Positions 40,445 to 55,400 of a DNA stretch of 64,000 bases are shown here, piece by piece. The notes beneath the pieces were generated by a model that had not been told where the DNA came from, did not search any database, and saw only the letters and a program-made list of their open reading frames with translations. This DNA comes from Liolophura sinensis (taxonomy: Eukaryota; Mollusca; Polyplacophora; Chitonida; Chitonidae): the NCBI RefSeq assembly GCF_032854445.1, contig NC_088303.1:14329501-14393500 (forward strand), given 5' to 3'. Position numbers and translations under genes: made by a program. Position 1 is the first letter of the stretch. Each line of letters opens with the position of its first letter.

Positions 40445-43400
40445 TCAATATTTAGACCTTGTAGAGTCCATGTGAGATTTCCATTTGTTAAAATACCTCT
40501 TGATCTGTGCAGCATTGTTGTGGTTGCCAGCTATAACTAACAGCCATTTCTGTTTCCACCTGAGGAAGATTGCTCTCTTCATGTGAATCTTTGTCTGGTG
40601 TTCCATGAGCCATCTTGACTGGGATAGAATCTGATTCCGGTGCAGGCTGTCCCTCCAGATCATGAGGGTCTTCCAGGTCAGGGTTTTACCCTGTGTGCTC
40701 ACAAACATGCTTGACAAGCGCTCCAGGAGGTTCAGGTGGGCCACCATGTCATTCCAGGTATTGAACGATCTGCAAAAAAAAAAATATCTCCATGTCTTTA
40801 TTTCTTATTTCTACACAGTTTGAGATTTTCAATTCATCTAACCACACATACAAGTGGGTTTCCAAAGTACATGCACACCCATTTACCAGTGATCAATAGA
40901 CAAGGATATTTAAGCAACCCCACATGAAAGGTTTTAATGGTACTATAACCAGGCTAGTATGCCGACAGCAGTTTGCTTTATACATAATGATGAATAGAAA
41001 GTCACAACTGACACACAGATGTTTGGTTGTCTGCTCATATTCCAGCACATCATCGATGTACTAAATTACATGGTACACACTGGAAAAGCTCTTCTCAGCT
41101 CTTTCAGGATTTTGATGATGAGACTGTGGCATTTATCCTTTACTTTTTCACAACCCCTGCCACATTTTTAATTCCCTGCTGACTTATCATTCAAGAAACT
41201 GGCCAGTGGTTATTACATTTGATCCTCAACCTTTCAGAGCTGTGTTATGTGATGTTAAACAGGAAATATGGCAGATTTAGCCAAACTACTTTTATTGTGT
41301 TTTCTGACTTGTTAAAGACAGTTTGGAAGCATGGCTCACAATCAGTCAACTACATACATCTCTTACAATAACTGAAAGCCACATTAACACATTTTTTAAC
41401 TGGAATTTTTTTTTTTTTTTGTGCCTAACAGCACAATTGATGCCATTCTAAAATTTTGTTAAGGAAAAAGGCAAACAGACAAACAAAATAAATGTGAATT
41501 TTGGTGGGGGTGAGTCTATTCTTACCGAGTCATCAGTAATCCATCTTCATATGATACCAGAAGACGCTGGGAAAAGTAACGCCTCTTCCAGAACTCAAAA
41601 AGATGTTTGGTTCTACGGTCCTGAATGGCCCGCTGTAAAGCTCGGCACCTCATCACTCGATCAGACTTCTCTGTAAAATATCATAGAAATGGAGAATTAC
41701 ATATCCGCATTATGTAAAACTTTCCTTCCAGAACTATCAGTTGAGTTTGAAATTCAAACTCCATTTAGAATATTCATGTACAACCTGACAATACATTACG
41801 TGAATATAGGTATGTATACATGAGAATTGCCTCACAAAAATCAGACAGAAGGGCAAACCAATAATGATAGCACCCAACTGCTTTACATGTACATACCCTG
41901 ACCCTTATAAGGTGTACTGGAGGTAGTCTTGCGGTACATCTGAGGTGTACCATTGGGGTGTAGCACATCTGAACAGGTGTGTGTCTAAGGTATACTTGAG
42001 GAGTATGTGAGGTGTATGCAAGGTGTATGTGAGGTATTGCCAATTAGCCAATTTAGTACCTCAAGTGCACCTATAGTACAAATCAGTGGAGGTGTACCCT
42101 GTAAATATTAGGTAAAAAATATGGTGCCTGAGGTACAGGTGAGGTACATGATTATATGCAAGGTGGATGTACACTGTTTTCTCTTATTTTGATACATAAC
42201 ATACATTTAACATACTTAAATATTAACTGTATAAATCATAGTGAAATTTAAGTAAGTTTGTAAGTGCATGCTGTTCTGTGTTTACAGAATCTGTAAATCT
42301 CAGCTGATTTACAACAGTGATATACATTTCCATGAAGCTTTCTAGCTGCTTGATCAAAATTTAGTGCTACTCCATTTCTATGCCCTCTAGAACTGTTCAT
42401 GTGCCCAGACTTGTTACAAATTCTGTCCCAGGAAGCATCAATGAGTGCATAATTGGGATGTTTTTCCACAGCCTGGAATATATATGCACCTTGTTCAGGG
42501 CAGCCATCTTGGAATAATTAGGGGCAAGTATATCCATGCTCTGTGATTCGTCAATATTTGCACTGAATGGCAACTCAGAATAGGGTGAGACAAAGGCTTA
42601 GTGTTGATTTTTTTCAAGCTCCTGAGGTACATCTGAGGTATAGGCATATGACTGGGGTGTACTTGAGGTATAATACACCTTCGATAACATAGATAGGATT
42701 ACACCTCATCTATATCTCACACTAAGGTGTACATGAGGCGTACACCCCATATACACCTCATCTATACCTTACACTGAGGTATACACCTCATGTCTGTAAG
42801 GGTATCAGCAGTCTGAAGCTTATCCAAGTTCTAGATATGTTACATACGGTACTCAAATCAGCGACTAATGCTAATGACATCAATCAATCACAGACATACA
42901 TGTAACTAAACCACCTAGATCTGAGATCTGTTTCATTCTTCCTAACTTAGCTTTCAGAAATACAGATCTGTACTCTTTCATTAATTAACCTGGAATATAG
43001 TCCTTCTACATGTGCTGTCCTCAACATGTCAAAGCTATCCACTATAAAAACATCTTACCCATAATCCTTCAGTAATTCTTACTTCATATCACCTAGATAT
43101 TTGTGAATAATGAAGACCATAACGTCACAGTTAACACATGTATCTGTTACATTGGTGGCAAACCAAACTCCGTTAACCGCCATTTTCAATTTGAGTCGGC
43201 AGCACCGTCCAAAAAAAGATAAACTAGTGGAATGATTTGATTGAAACCAATGAGATGTACACCATCTAAAGGGCGATTGACACATTGCTTAGGAATCTTA
43301 ACTTTAATTTGTGTGTTAATAATGAACAGAAATGATCTATAATCAATTATATTGTGAAAAAAGATGGTCTTAATTTTGGGAAGAGTCCAGCCAAGTCCAC

Positions 43401-46400
43401 CTTAGCAACCGATCACGTGATTTGAAATTGGCGGCTTGCGAAATTCTGATGCTGTCCGAGTGGGTGCGTCGGTTACATTTGTGTTATTTGCGATGTTATG
43501 GCCTTTATTATTCCCACATATTGAGGAGACAGCCTAAGTTAGTGAATGTAATGGTACAGAGCAGTTAATGTGGAAGCCAAGCTGGGAACATGGCTAACCA
43601 AACTCAGAGCTATAAACCACCAAGCCTACATCTGAGAATGAAGTGTTTAAGATCTTGGAGTCTATGTTTCTAAACACTATTTATAACCTACCTGATGACC
43701 ACTTTCTCCATCCATCAAAAGCTTTCATCTGGACAGACAATTCGACTTTCCTCTTATTAATGTTCTGAGACAAAAATTTCTTCCACAGTTCCCAGTAGTG
43801 CCTCAGGATGGGTGTAGTCCTGTAGTACAAGTATAGTTTCAGCTTCAAGTGATGATCTTCTAGTCCAATTAAACGTAACTGCCATTTTTCAAATGCATTT
43901 CTCATCTGAAGTAAAAACATGAGTGAAGCCAATGGTAAATATAGCATATTAGCAAACATGACAAATAATATGTTAATTAAGGTACAGACCAGTATGGTGT
44001 AAGATTTTCAAAGAGCTCACATGACACCTAACCCGATGAAAGGATACAACTCTCACTCATTATAATTAAATTCAAAGGGGGACTCGAGGGTGAGCTACGC
44101 AAAAGGTCCATATGACAGTAAAACGCAACATTTTCTTCTGTGACGTTGCAGAGCGCGTGTATTTAATATATTTTTTATGAGCACATGTACACCAATAATT
44201 GTGATGTAATAAAGGAAAAAATATGAGTTCACAGCTTTGCACCGTCTTGATACAGGTGGGACGGAATTGTTGTAGGGGAATCAACAATAACCTGTGATAT
44301 ACAGAATATATTTAGAAATAGATACAGTGCAGGGCCCAGTTTCACAAAGATGTCGTACATGTACGATAATGGCACATAAAGGACAATGGTACGGTAATAG
44401 TGACATGCAAAATATCATACAACAAATGGGCACGATAAAAAAATGTCATACGTCATTTGTGAAACTGGGCCCAGAACTTACAGTTACACTGTAAGACAAA
44501 TCATTGAAAACATGGGTTTCAATGAAGAAAGACGTATACATGGTATACCAAACAAGGTAACAAAGTCATGAAAAGAGAGTATGTCAAGCAAACAAAAGGA
44601 ACAACATGATGGTAATATTTGCTATTTGCAGAGTTTTCACACAGGATGGGGGATTCAGGCAAGAAGCTTACTTGTCGAGTTCTGTAAATTTTCTCTGTCC
44701 GCTTACTTTCCACTTCTGCCTGATTCTTCACATTTGTGATCCATGTGTGAAAATATCTGCAAACATACACCTTTTTTAATATCAAAATGGAGAGAATCTT
44801 AGGACAGAACATTTTTATCAACTGCCACTCATAAACACACGTATGACCAGTGATAACAAACACTGTTGCATATACATGTAGGTCAACTGCATTTCCCACA
44901 CAGTCCCATGCACACAATATGTTCAATCTTATCACCACAATTTGCATGTTTTCTCGTCATGTCATGTCAATCGTCTGACGATTGCATGTCAATCGTCAGA
45001 AATGATGGCATCAATAAACATACTGGGCACGTGGAACATGCTTGGCACACCATATTCGGGCTCTTTCCGTCACTCCCCAAAGAAGTTGTTTCACCACTGA
45101 AGTCAGCACAGCATGCTACTTAATTTTTGGATTGAATGCTGGTGCCTAAAGGAAACTGTAGTTTAAAGTCAATTTAACACCTCAAGAAGAAAGCTGAGAA
45201 GCTGTTTTGTGTTTTTTATATGTTAGGCCACATCAATGATCATATACTCCAAATTAAGAAAAAAAAAAACAACAAACATTTCATGTATTCATTAAACCAA
45301 AAATTTACAGTCATTCTGTAGTATTGTCTTTTTAACCAATCTATTGATGCTGAAGTAGCCTTGGTAGCAAACCTTTCACACAGTTTGTCAGCAAGGAACA
45401 GCCGGCACACTCTGGTTTTGATGAACAGCTGAACCCAAGTATCCCAGGATCTTCTCAGACTGTTCATCAGAACCCTGGTCTGTATTTCCTGTCCAGTGCG
45501 TATCAAAGGAAAATCACTGTTGTTCTTGGCTTTGGAGGTTATGTGCTGGAAAATCAGCCGCTTTTCTCCCAGCTGTAATGATAATGGCAAATATACTCTC
45601 GACTTTAGTAACAACTGAGTAAACAGAAACCCTGTGGTTTATCCCAATTTCTTGATTTGCAACAAACAAAGCCAAATGGCACAATACTTCACTATCACAG
45701 CTGGTACGGATACTGTTCAGTTGTATTGACTTTCTTACACTGTATTTCCATCTGGATAAAGCCTTGCGTTTGAGATAATGGTCATGCCTCTCCCAGCCAC
45801 TGAATGATAATTCCCTCTTCTTGCGCTGTCCAACCTTGTACATCTGGAGTCTACTGAAACACTTCCTCATCTCAGAGAGCCTCTACACAAAGAATATAGG
45901 GAACTAGAAGGCTGTACTAGCCACACGTTTACAAAACATGCATAACCCTTCCCACTCAATTCCTTCAAGTTTGCACCTAAACCCAAGGACAATTAACAGG
46001 AACTTTATGAATAACAAGTTAGTAGTAATTTAACATTTAGTAAATGAATAAGAACTTGTCATAACCTCCCACTATCTTCTAATGCTACAAAAAAGCCAAG
46101 GTTGTCAAAATCCAAAATTAAAAAAATAAAGCAATGCTCCTCACATTTTTATCAACTCTTGACCAAAGTGGTAGAAAAGTGTATATCACTTTTCAACAGT
46201 GGAAGTTTTTGAGATATCTTGGAAACAAGCTAACCCTGCACACAAGATGACCCTATTGCAGTATCAAGGGGAAAGGCAATACCCAATGTTTCTATTTCTT
46301 AGATGCAGAGTTTTGGTTAGCACTGTCAGCATTTATGTTTACTAATATATAAAGTAAACCAACTGTTAAAATCTTCTCAAGCACTTTTGACATTCTTTTC

Positions 46401-49400
46401 AGAAGTTTAATTTACTCAGAAGATACCCAATATCCTCAAAGTTTTACCCTTGATTCATCAATCTCCAACTGGATCTGAAGCCTGTGGTGGAAATCAGCAG
46501 TCCAAGTCACAAAAGCCCTTTTTAACAACATCTTCCTTCGAAAAGTTGCTGACAAATTTCTCAAATTGAACTGGGAGACCCAACGATGGAAGAAGGTCTT
46601 GAGCAATGTTTTGGACCAGATCTTTTCACACTCTCTTGTTTGAACTCTTGATAAAAACAAAATTCTGAAAAGTAAGAGTATTTACAAACATTACATTTGT
46701 GCATCACTCTCATGACAATGAAGAAAATTAATAAGGAATAATTGCCAAAGTTTTTACACACCACTCATTCTTTGACCTGTTCCTTACATTGCTTATTTCT
46801 TAAACTTTCAATTCATTTACAGCAGTTCTTCAACCTTTTCTGCATGTTTGCAAGGTGTTTATGCAAGCATATTGTGAAGACATCATTCTGTGTTGACTTA
46901 TAAAATGATACTTTTTGTGATGCCTTGAAACTGGTCAATCCAACCAATGTAGTTCTTTCTCCAAAAAATGTGCACATATTGCACTGAAAGTTGCTCTTTT
47001 ATATGAGAAAAGATTGAGGAATTAGGATATATGGAATTTAACACTACCCCTTATAACATCACACTGAACAAATGTGTGACAGATCTTGTGATGTCTGACT
47101 CACAACCATATTTAAACATTACATTATTACCATTACATATTACTACTAACTAATCCACAAACTTATTTCAATACCTTTTCAAAATGAAACTGCCAAATGC
47201 TATTTACCTTAAGTAGAAGAAAACTGACAAATCTGATATACAAAAATGAGGCAGGAAAAAAATAGATTCTGTTTAATCGCTTAGTGGTCCTACCTCCAAG
47301 TGAGGAAGGCTGTTGTTGTTGTTTGGACAGCTTGGTACTTCAGGTGACCCAAGAATTTCTTTTTACGGACAACCACTCGTCTCCATCCAGTGAATGCTCT
47401 GTGCAGGAAAAAAGAAACTCAGCAGATGAGAACTGAGAGATGTTTGTGTCAGCTCTAGCTAAATAATGATAATCCATAGGCATGGCAGCGTTTTGTAAGT
47501 TTCCTCACGTAAGTTTCTCTTCCCTCATGAGATCAGAACACACCGCACAGGGCTCAGCAATTTGCGATGTTGCACTTCATGACATCTCATGCGTGACAAA
47601 TTCAATGTAGCACCCTAAGCTGTGCTTCATCACCTTTATTTTTCCATTGGGACTTCTGTTGTGCCCACTTGTAATCAGACTGTGCATTATCTGCCCGAGT
47701 TGGTCTGATGTACATTCTGTCTGGTGTATAAAGCACAACACAGAAAATCGTGAAGAGCATGATGTGTCATTTGGTATAACGAAACAACTACATGTATCAC
47801 AGGACCTGAGCTGACAAATCCCAATGTTCCACTCTGCAACAAGCATTTACTTCTGTTTTTTAGGTTTACTGCAAAGCCTTATCTCATTTGAGGTTTTTCA
47901 ATGTTAGAATGGGTTAAATTATGTCAATTCTAAAAACATATCTTCAAACTAACATTTATTTGTTTACTAGTTTTGCTGAAATTTTCAAAAAATGTTAAAG
48001 ATGCAAGATCTTATGCAAGTCACCACCTGTCACTTGAGCAATATTTATGGTATTCAACCTTCACAATGTTGCCTTAAAAATGAAAGGCAAATACTGAACA
48101 GTTAAGCTGGTTTTTCTACAGACAAAACCACCATAAACCAAAGTCACAAGGAGATGCTTACTGGTAAAGTTGTCTTCTTTTCACTGATACAATGAAAGAC
48201 TTTATACCAAGAGACCTCTGAGTTAAGTTAGTCCAGGCTGTCCAGATGCAGCGCTTTTGCCTAGTCTCCAATTCTGTGAAGAAAGCTCTGACCATTGCTT
48301 CATCATTTGCTTCCTTTATCTGTTTTCTGTGAAGCCAGTGAATGTAAGCCCCTGAAATGATAAAGATATACATTTAGTTTATGTGTATCCATTTTTTTTT
48401 TCAGTTGATTCCAACCTTGTTTTTAATGTCTGATATCACAATGAGTGATTTCAAATGACATGAAACAACGAGAATTACATATACACGTAACTTTCCCATA
48501 GTACATGTATATGTAAGTAAGCGTCCAAACATTCCAATCCATACTGGCCCTGAAACCAATAGTCACTGATGCAAACACAATCTTACATTTGAGCTTCAGA
48601 TAGCTTGATATCATTTTCATCTCTTGCTCCAACCTCTTCAACCCTTCAATTTTCAGGAGCCTTTCTTGTCTCTTCACGGCAAACCTGGAGAGAAAAACAA
48701 ATTTCTACAATAAAAAATGTGTATTTAATTTTTTTTCTCAGAATACACATGCAGTAAACTGAAAAGCATCCAGTTCTGCATGAAAGTTGCAAACTTACAT
48801 TCCACATCAGGTATGCTTCAGACATTTCGGTGAAATCATGTCCTGTAGTACTCAGTGGTGCACAGAATGAAGAAATCCCTAAGTGCCATTTTTAAGGGTT
48901 TGACAAAACTAGTTCAATCTGGAATACCTTAATTTTGCTAATTTTTGGGACAGATATTAGTAGTGTTGAAAGAAGAATATTACATTTCTTTTCAGCCTTT
49001 TGGAAAAGTAAAGATATGAGTATGTTGTTCATTAGATGGTCTAACCATGTAAGAAAAAAGAAACTCAATATTCCTGCTTACAATTACATATATATTGGCT
49101 AAACTCTGCAGACCAGGTGTCCTAAATATTACACGAAATAGGGTAGTACTGCCAAGAAGCAAGGCTAACCCCAGCTGTTCTTCTTAGGCATGCATTTTGC
49201 TTTGCTTATGGCCCAGTCATGGTAAAATGCTTGCAATTAATAAAGATCAAGAGATCGCAATAAATCACAGCGGTCATAGATACCAATGCTGTGATGGGTC
49301 TTCCGCCATGCCCTTTGTTTTGGTTACATTTTGGAGACTTCATACAAAATACAAGACTTAGTACATGGAGAGCTATAACTCTCAAATAGTAACCAACCTT

Positions 49401-52400
49401 TCTTCCTTTCTACTCTGGCAGTAGCGCCTCCATCTGTGAAAGACTTTCCTTGCCAGAACTGAATCTATGACATGACATACAGCTGTCCTACTCTGCTTCA
49501 ACAGCTGAGCATTCAACTTAAGCTTCAACAGGACGTTAAGTTTCTGCAATCTTTCACTTTGTGCTCTCCTATAGCTCTTTATCAAGAAGTGCTGTTTCCA
49601 TAGCAGCCAGCAATTCCTGGAATCATTAGAAATCGTATTTATGAATATTTATCATCAATCTTACATGTTTACATTACATTAATGTTACATTTTTGGATGT
49701 TAAGAGTTCTTACAAACTCCTTCATGTTTCTCCACCTGATAACATGAAAGCAACAACATTAGAGAAGTATTGTCCAGTGTGATCAAAAAGCAAAAAACCA
49801 GAACATAACAAAACAGTGACACCTTTTACCTTGGCTGTGATATGAGGTAAGGGGCCTCTCACACAAAGTGAACGTATCTTAAGTTGACTGTAACTACCAT
49901 GGGTATATACTTTTATGTGTCATGTTGTCATGGTACTTACCATCAACTTATCTCATGATCGCTTTGTTCAATTTTAAAATCATTTTCAGGATTAGAGGTA
50001 TTTACAAAAAAAAAAAAATGAAAAAAACCCAGGTTAAAATGACTTAGTTTTAATACAGCATAGTGCAATATGATAGAAAGTATAGATATAAATATCAGAA
50101 AATCTACTGGAGACTAGGATGACTCATAACCTGTACCTCATGGTCTTCAGCTTGTAGATATGCTGAACCTTGACCTCTAGCAGGCGTCTTTTCCAGGTGT
50201 TAAGAGTGGTTAGACAGAGAGAGAGACTCCTGAACTGATCAGCAACTGCAACTGACTTTTTCAAATGTGTGACGAAGTCAGAGTAACGAGTCCTCCACAA
50301 CCTCCATGATTTAGTCAACAACATTCCTCTAGCAAAAAACAAAACATAAACACAGCAAAACAGTGCAATTCATGGTTCAACCTCTGTGTTCAAAAACATA
50401 GTTTTATATGTAAATCATTATCATCTTTGTGGATGACATGTACAAACACCACAATAGGGGAGTTTCAAGTTTCAATGTTATAACGTTGTGGTGGCTTCCC
50501 TTTGTGCAGTCTTGTTGCCACTTAATTGTGGTTCAAATAATTGTATTTAAGCATTTGCAGGTATATACAAATAAGGAAAATTATCCACAAAAACTTTTAT
50601 TAATTTCACATTTACCTTGCAAATTCTTGAGAATGTCTTTTCCAAGAAATAAAAGTCATTAATTTATGTATACATGTGATACTGACTATTGTATATAACC
50701 ATATGCATGCATGTTAACATAAAAAACCTGTGATACAAACATAGAAGGACATCATTTTAATGTTTTAACATCATAACTCGAAAGCTGTGTTTTCTATTAG
50801 GTAAAAGTCTTGACTTAAACTAATATGATCATAAGATTGAAATGGCATACTTTGAGAACATGTGGCAAGAGAAATGCATAGTTATTTCTAAATGTTAAAA
50901 ACGAACGCCAGTTTGATTACATTATAAACTGATACTTCTATATGTACATGTAGAATTAGTAGAGCCAAGTACACATCTGCGAATGATGGTTTCAATGTAT
51001 TACATTGGACTTACTGACCTGTTGAAGGCTTTAGCATCTTGGCAGTCCATGAACAACATGTGCCACCTGTAAAACACGGGGATCATCACCCTTCTCTCAT
51101 TCATCTTTCTGTCATATAAAAACATAGGAGATCATTTAATACTCTGCACTATTAAGGAAATAGCAGAAAAAGACTGACAAACTGTTCAGTTAAGCATGAA
51201 AGTTATGATTCATCTAAATTATCACTTGAAAAAGCCAAATGAATGAATGAATGATTACAGCTTCTATGCAAATCATCTATGCAATATAGCAGTCATATCA
51301 TGGGAAAAACAAAAAGCTAAATGAAACTGGCACTAAGGTAAGCTATGTTCAAACTTGGCTGCCCTGTAGGGCATGTATAGGTGTGAATGTATGATGTCAT
51401 GGAAACCACAAAACCCTTCAAAAAAGCGAAAGTTGCATGTACCTTGTCAGACGCTTCTGAAGTTTCCTCACTCGTCTGTTTGCAGTGATAAGACACCAGT
51501 TATGGACCACTTCCCTAAAAACATGACTTCTGAAATTAAAAGAGCAGAATGCAGATGTTCAAAATGGATGTATATGTATGGAAAAAGGTTCATTATACTT
51601 TGTCAATTTTCAACTGACTAATATAAAAATCAAAAACTCAATCTGAAGTCACACAGAAGATACATACAAAAATTTCATGGAGATCTGTGCAGTGTGTTTG
51701 GAGATGTTATGCAGACGAAATCCCGATGGTAAACCTGTAATTACATCCATGGGGGGTAACTGTAAATATTAATATGAAAATTGCACAAGTTCACTTCATG
51801 GGAAATATTTTCCTGGAAATTGGAATTTCTCTTCATCTGTACACACATGAAAAGAAAGACAATGATTCAAGTATAAACCCTTAGATCTTTGTAGGAATTA
51901 TGAAAACAAATTGTTCTTTTTTACAAACTATCTAGAATGTTGGGATTCTCTTCAATCATATTGAAGATAATCATGTTGATACCACAGGAGAGAATTTATT
52001 TAGGAAATTATACAGGGCTGCAGTTCAAAAACTGACAGTAGATCCTTATCACTATGTGTGATGCTATGGTAGTTACTACAAACTCTAATACAACTCTGTG
52101 TAAGTAAATGTACCGGTAACCAGGTCTGAATGGGTCTTTGAAGAAGAATGACCCAGGAGAAGTGGTTTCAAACACACAATACCTATGCCTAATAATTATG
52201 ATTACAAGATTACAAGCAAGAGACACAAACCAGTGTTTGTGTGACTTACAAATGGAAATGTCCCAAAATTGTATACAGGATTAAGCTGCTCATATTGCAT
52301 GATTCTATTGATTTTACAACAGTGTTTTGAGGTTTGTTCAGAAGTTAGGAATGTATCCAACAGGAAAAATTAATTTTCATTCCCAGAGTAATATTTTGCA

Positions 52401-55400
52401 ACATTTAGGAGGCAAATTTTTAGGCCATTTACTGCACCCTGAAAACCAGGGCACACCATGTGAATCTTACATTTAACATGGCTGGTACATATATGAGATT
52501 GATTTATTTATTTATTTGATTGGTGTTTTACGCCGTACTCAAGAATATTTCACTTACACGACTGCAGCCAGCATTATGGTGGGAGGAACCCGAGGGAAAC
52601 CACGACCATCCGCAGGTTTATTCTGAGTATGAGCTAATCAAAATATTAATAAGCAGACTTCTTTACAGTATTATGTGTTGTGTGAGATGGCCACATCATC
52701 CAATTGTTACTGTCACCAGTTGCAGCATATTTAGACTATCTATTACCGACGAGTGATCATGAAGTCATACTATCACCTGTAGTGATTATCAGCCTTACGG
52801 CACATCACGGCTTCAATCATAGCAGTCTTCCACACACTGAAGGCCTTACACACCACCACACGTTCTCTATATTCATGTTCAAACTGATGACATCTAAAAC
52901 ATATTAAACATGGAACAAAATGATCAGCACATGATTAGTTGAACATCATGACATTCATTAGTGAAATAAAAAACAAGATTCTCTTACTCCTATTTACACT
53001 GTCCTTCACCAAAGGCTACCATTCAACAATGGTCAAAGCTGACAAAACAACTGTACTTTAATACAAAATACCTTCACATTAAATTGATGCCACAAAAGAA
53101 AATGTTTCTGTTTTCTGCATTACAGGTGACCTTTACCTTATCCTCAGTTCAGAGTCTCTTTGCCATGAGGAAAACTTCAACTGCCATCTTGCTTCCTTTC
53201 TTCTGTCAAACTTCTGCTTCCACTGAAACAAAAAAAAAAAAAAAAAAACGGTTCTGTTTAGAGAAGTGAAATCCGAAACACCAGAACTCTAATGATCATG
53301 GAAACTTCAAAACAGTTAAGCTTACTCAGTTTATGATTTTGAGAATACCATATTAAACCAGAGATGGGCCTCTGTGGCCTAGTGGTTAGCGTACTAGCAT
53401 GCTTGGCTTTCAGCAATAAGGTCACACCAAACATGGGACCAACATCATTCTCGGACAATCTTACATGAAGTTTTCTTGGAACTGGGTTGAGTTCACGAGT
53501 GAGTGAGTGCTTGGGGTTTAACGTTGTACTTAACAATTTTTCAGCATATGTAACATGCCTCCTTGTTGCAGGATGGATTTCCACCGCTCTTTTATCTAGT
53601 GCTGCTTCACTGAGATGACCTACCGAAGGCAAAGTAAGCCGCCTCGCCCGAGCCATTATACTTATACGGGTCAACCAGTCGTTGCACTATCCCCTTCATC
53701 CTGAAAGCCAAGTGAGGAAGCTACGATTTCCTCTTTTAAAATCTTAGGTGTGACCTGACCCAGGATCTACCGCTGACGCTCCCTAAGCGGAAGTTCTACC
53801 AATTGTGCTATTGGGGCTGGGAGGAAGTGGGTTGAAGACAGGCGTCTTTCTATCCCAGCTTGGGACCACTTGCCCACCACCAACATGATGTGTCACGCAT
53901 GGGAAAGTCTCTACATGCAGGTAAAAATTCTGAAGAATGAGATCATAAAACAACCATCAAGCAAAATGTACATGTATATGTCAACAGACATTTTGCTGCC
54001 ATGAAAGGAGAAACTCACAAGTGAAAAGTGTCGCCTGGTGAGGCCTGTTATCCTGGTGCTGATCGCGGCTTCCTGTTCCCGAATGCCTCTCCACAATGCC
54101 CATTTCAAAGCCCTAACAGCTTTCCTCGCCAGGTGGAACTGACATAAGTCTGCAGCTTTGGCCATGTTCAGTTTTGCTTGGTACTGCTCCCTCCAAAGGG
54201 CCAAGTACTTCTTAATCATTACAGTGCGCTCAATAGAATGGGCTCTAAAATGAAAATCTCTACATGTAAAATACACTGTACATCATAGAGGCAAGATAAT
54301 ACACAGGAATAAGATCGAATGAGCTTTTCCTTTCCTTTCTTGAGATTATAAAACTGTCCTTTCGAAAGATTATCTTCTCACATGTAATTTAAGCATATAC
54401 AACAAGTCAAGTCAGAATATTAAATTAAAATGGCAGATACTGATACAATGTGGATTGGTGGCTTGATTGAAAACCATATCCAGTGAAATTATTAAATTTA
54501 ACACTGCATTAAGTTTTTCCTCACCAATGATCGAAACGAATACCTCTTCTATAAATGGTCAAATTATTTTACACTTGAAGCTTTAATAGCATTAATCCAG
54601 GAGTTGAAACTGAACCTCAACACACAAGTATTCTGCGCAAAGATATTTCCACCTCCATTCAAAACACAAAGTAACACAATCTATTTTCAAAATGAAGACT
54701 TACTGATACAACTTATGAGAATATGCCTGTCGTTTGGAGACAATCTTCTGGACATTGTTGTGCCACTGCTTAAACCACCTGGCCTGATGTCAACAGTGGA
54801 AAAGTTATAAATACTAAAGAAACACAATGCAATAAAAAGCTAATTCTCAGAGCTGCATACAATAAGGTGTGTTCTACTTGTTGATCAGGCCACCACTAGA
54901 GGCTGATTTATTGGTATTAAGAGATTTTACGGTGATAGCACAGTTCCCTGAAAGTCAAGTGATCCAAGACACTGCAACATAAGTGACATGCCAAGTCCCC
55001 CATCCTCATGTACATGTATGCATGGTGGAGCCACTAGTGACAAACAGAACGATACATCAGTGGCTTCACGCTCCACTCATGCCTTCCATTGGATGAATGG
55101 AATGTTATTATAGCGACATGGGAAGAACAGAACTGTCACACCCTATTAAGTACATGTACTTGACTGGTGTATTTTATACATATCTCAGGAATATCTAACC
55201 TACATGTTACATACAAGACAGCAATCATTGGTGAAGAGATTCAACAGGATTGGGACTATTGAAAATAAACATAAGTGACATTAGAGTAAAGCTGAGGCTC
55301 ACTATTAACTTACCAAAATGATATTATTGTAGCAGTTTGTGGGGTCAGTGTGGTAGAGGAGATCTATCAGCCTGATAGCACGCTCAGCTGATGTCTGGGA

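Noticed and set aside
45241..45308. Run-on of SFI1 exon 16 (FWFNEYMKC and on)
   Set aside because: It runs into a poly-pyrimidine-like tract with stops soon after, and the donor at 45309 is better, though the phase to the next exon stays unexplained.
53258..53674. 138-codon minus-strand open frame
   Set aside because: It lies wholly within the nested SINE sequences and ends in a tRNA-like head, so it is a by-product of the repeat.
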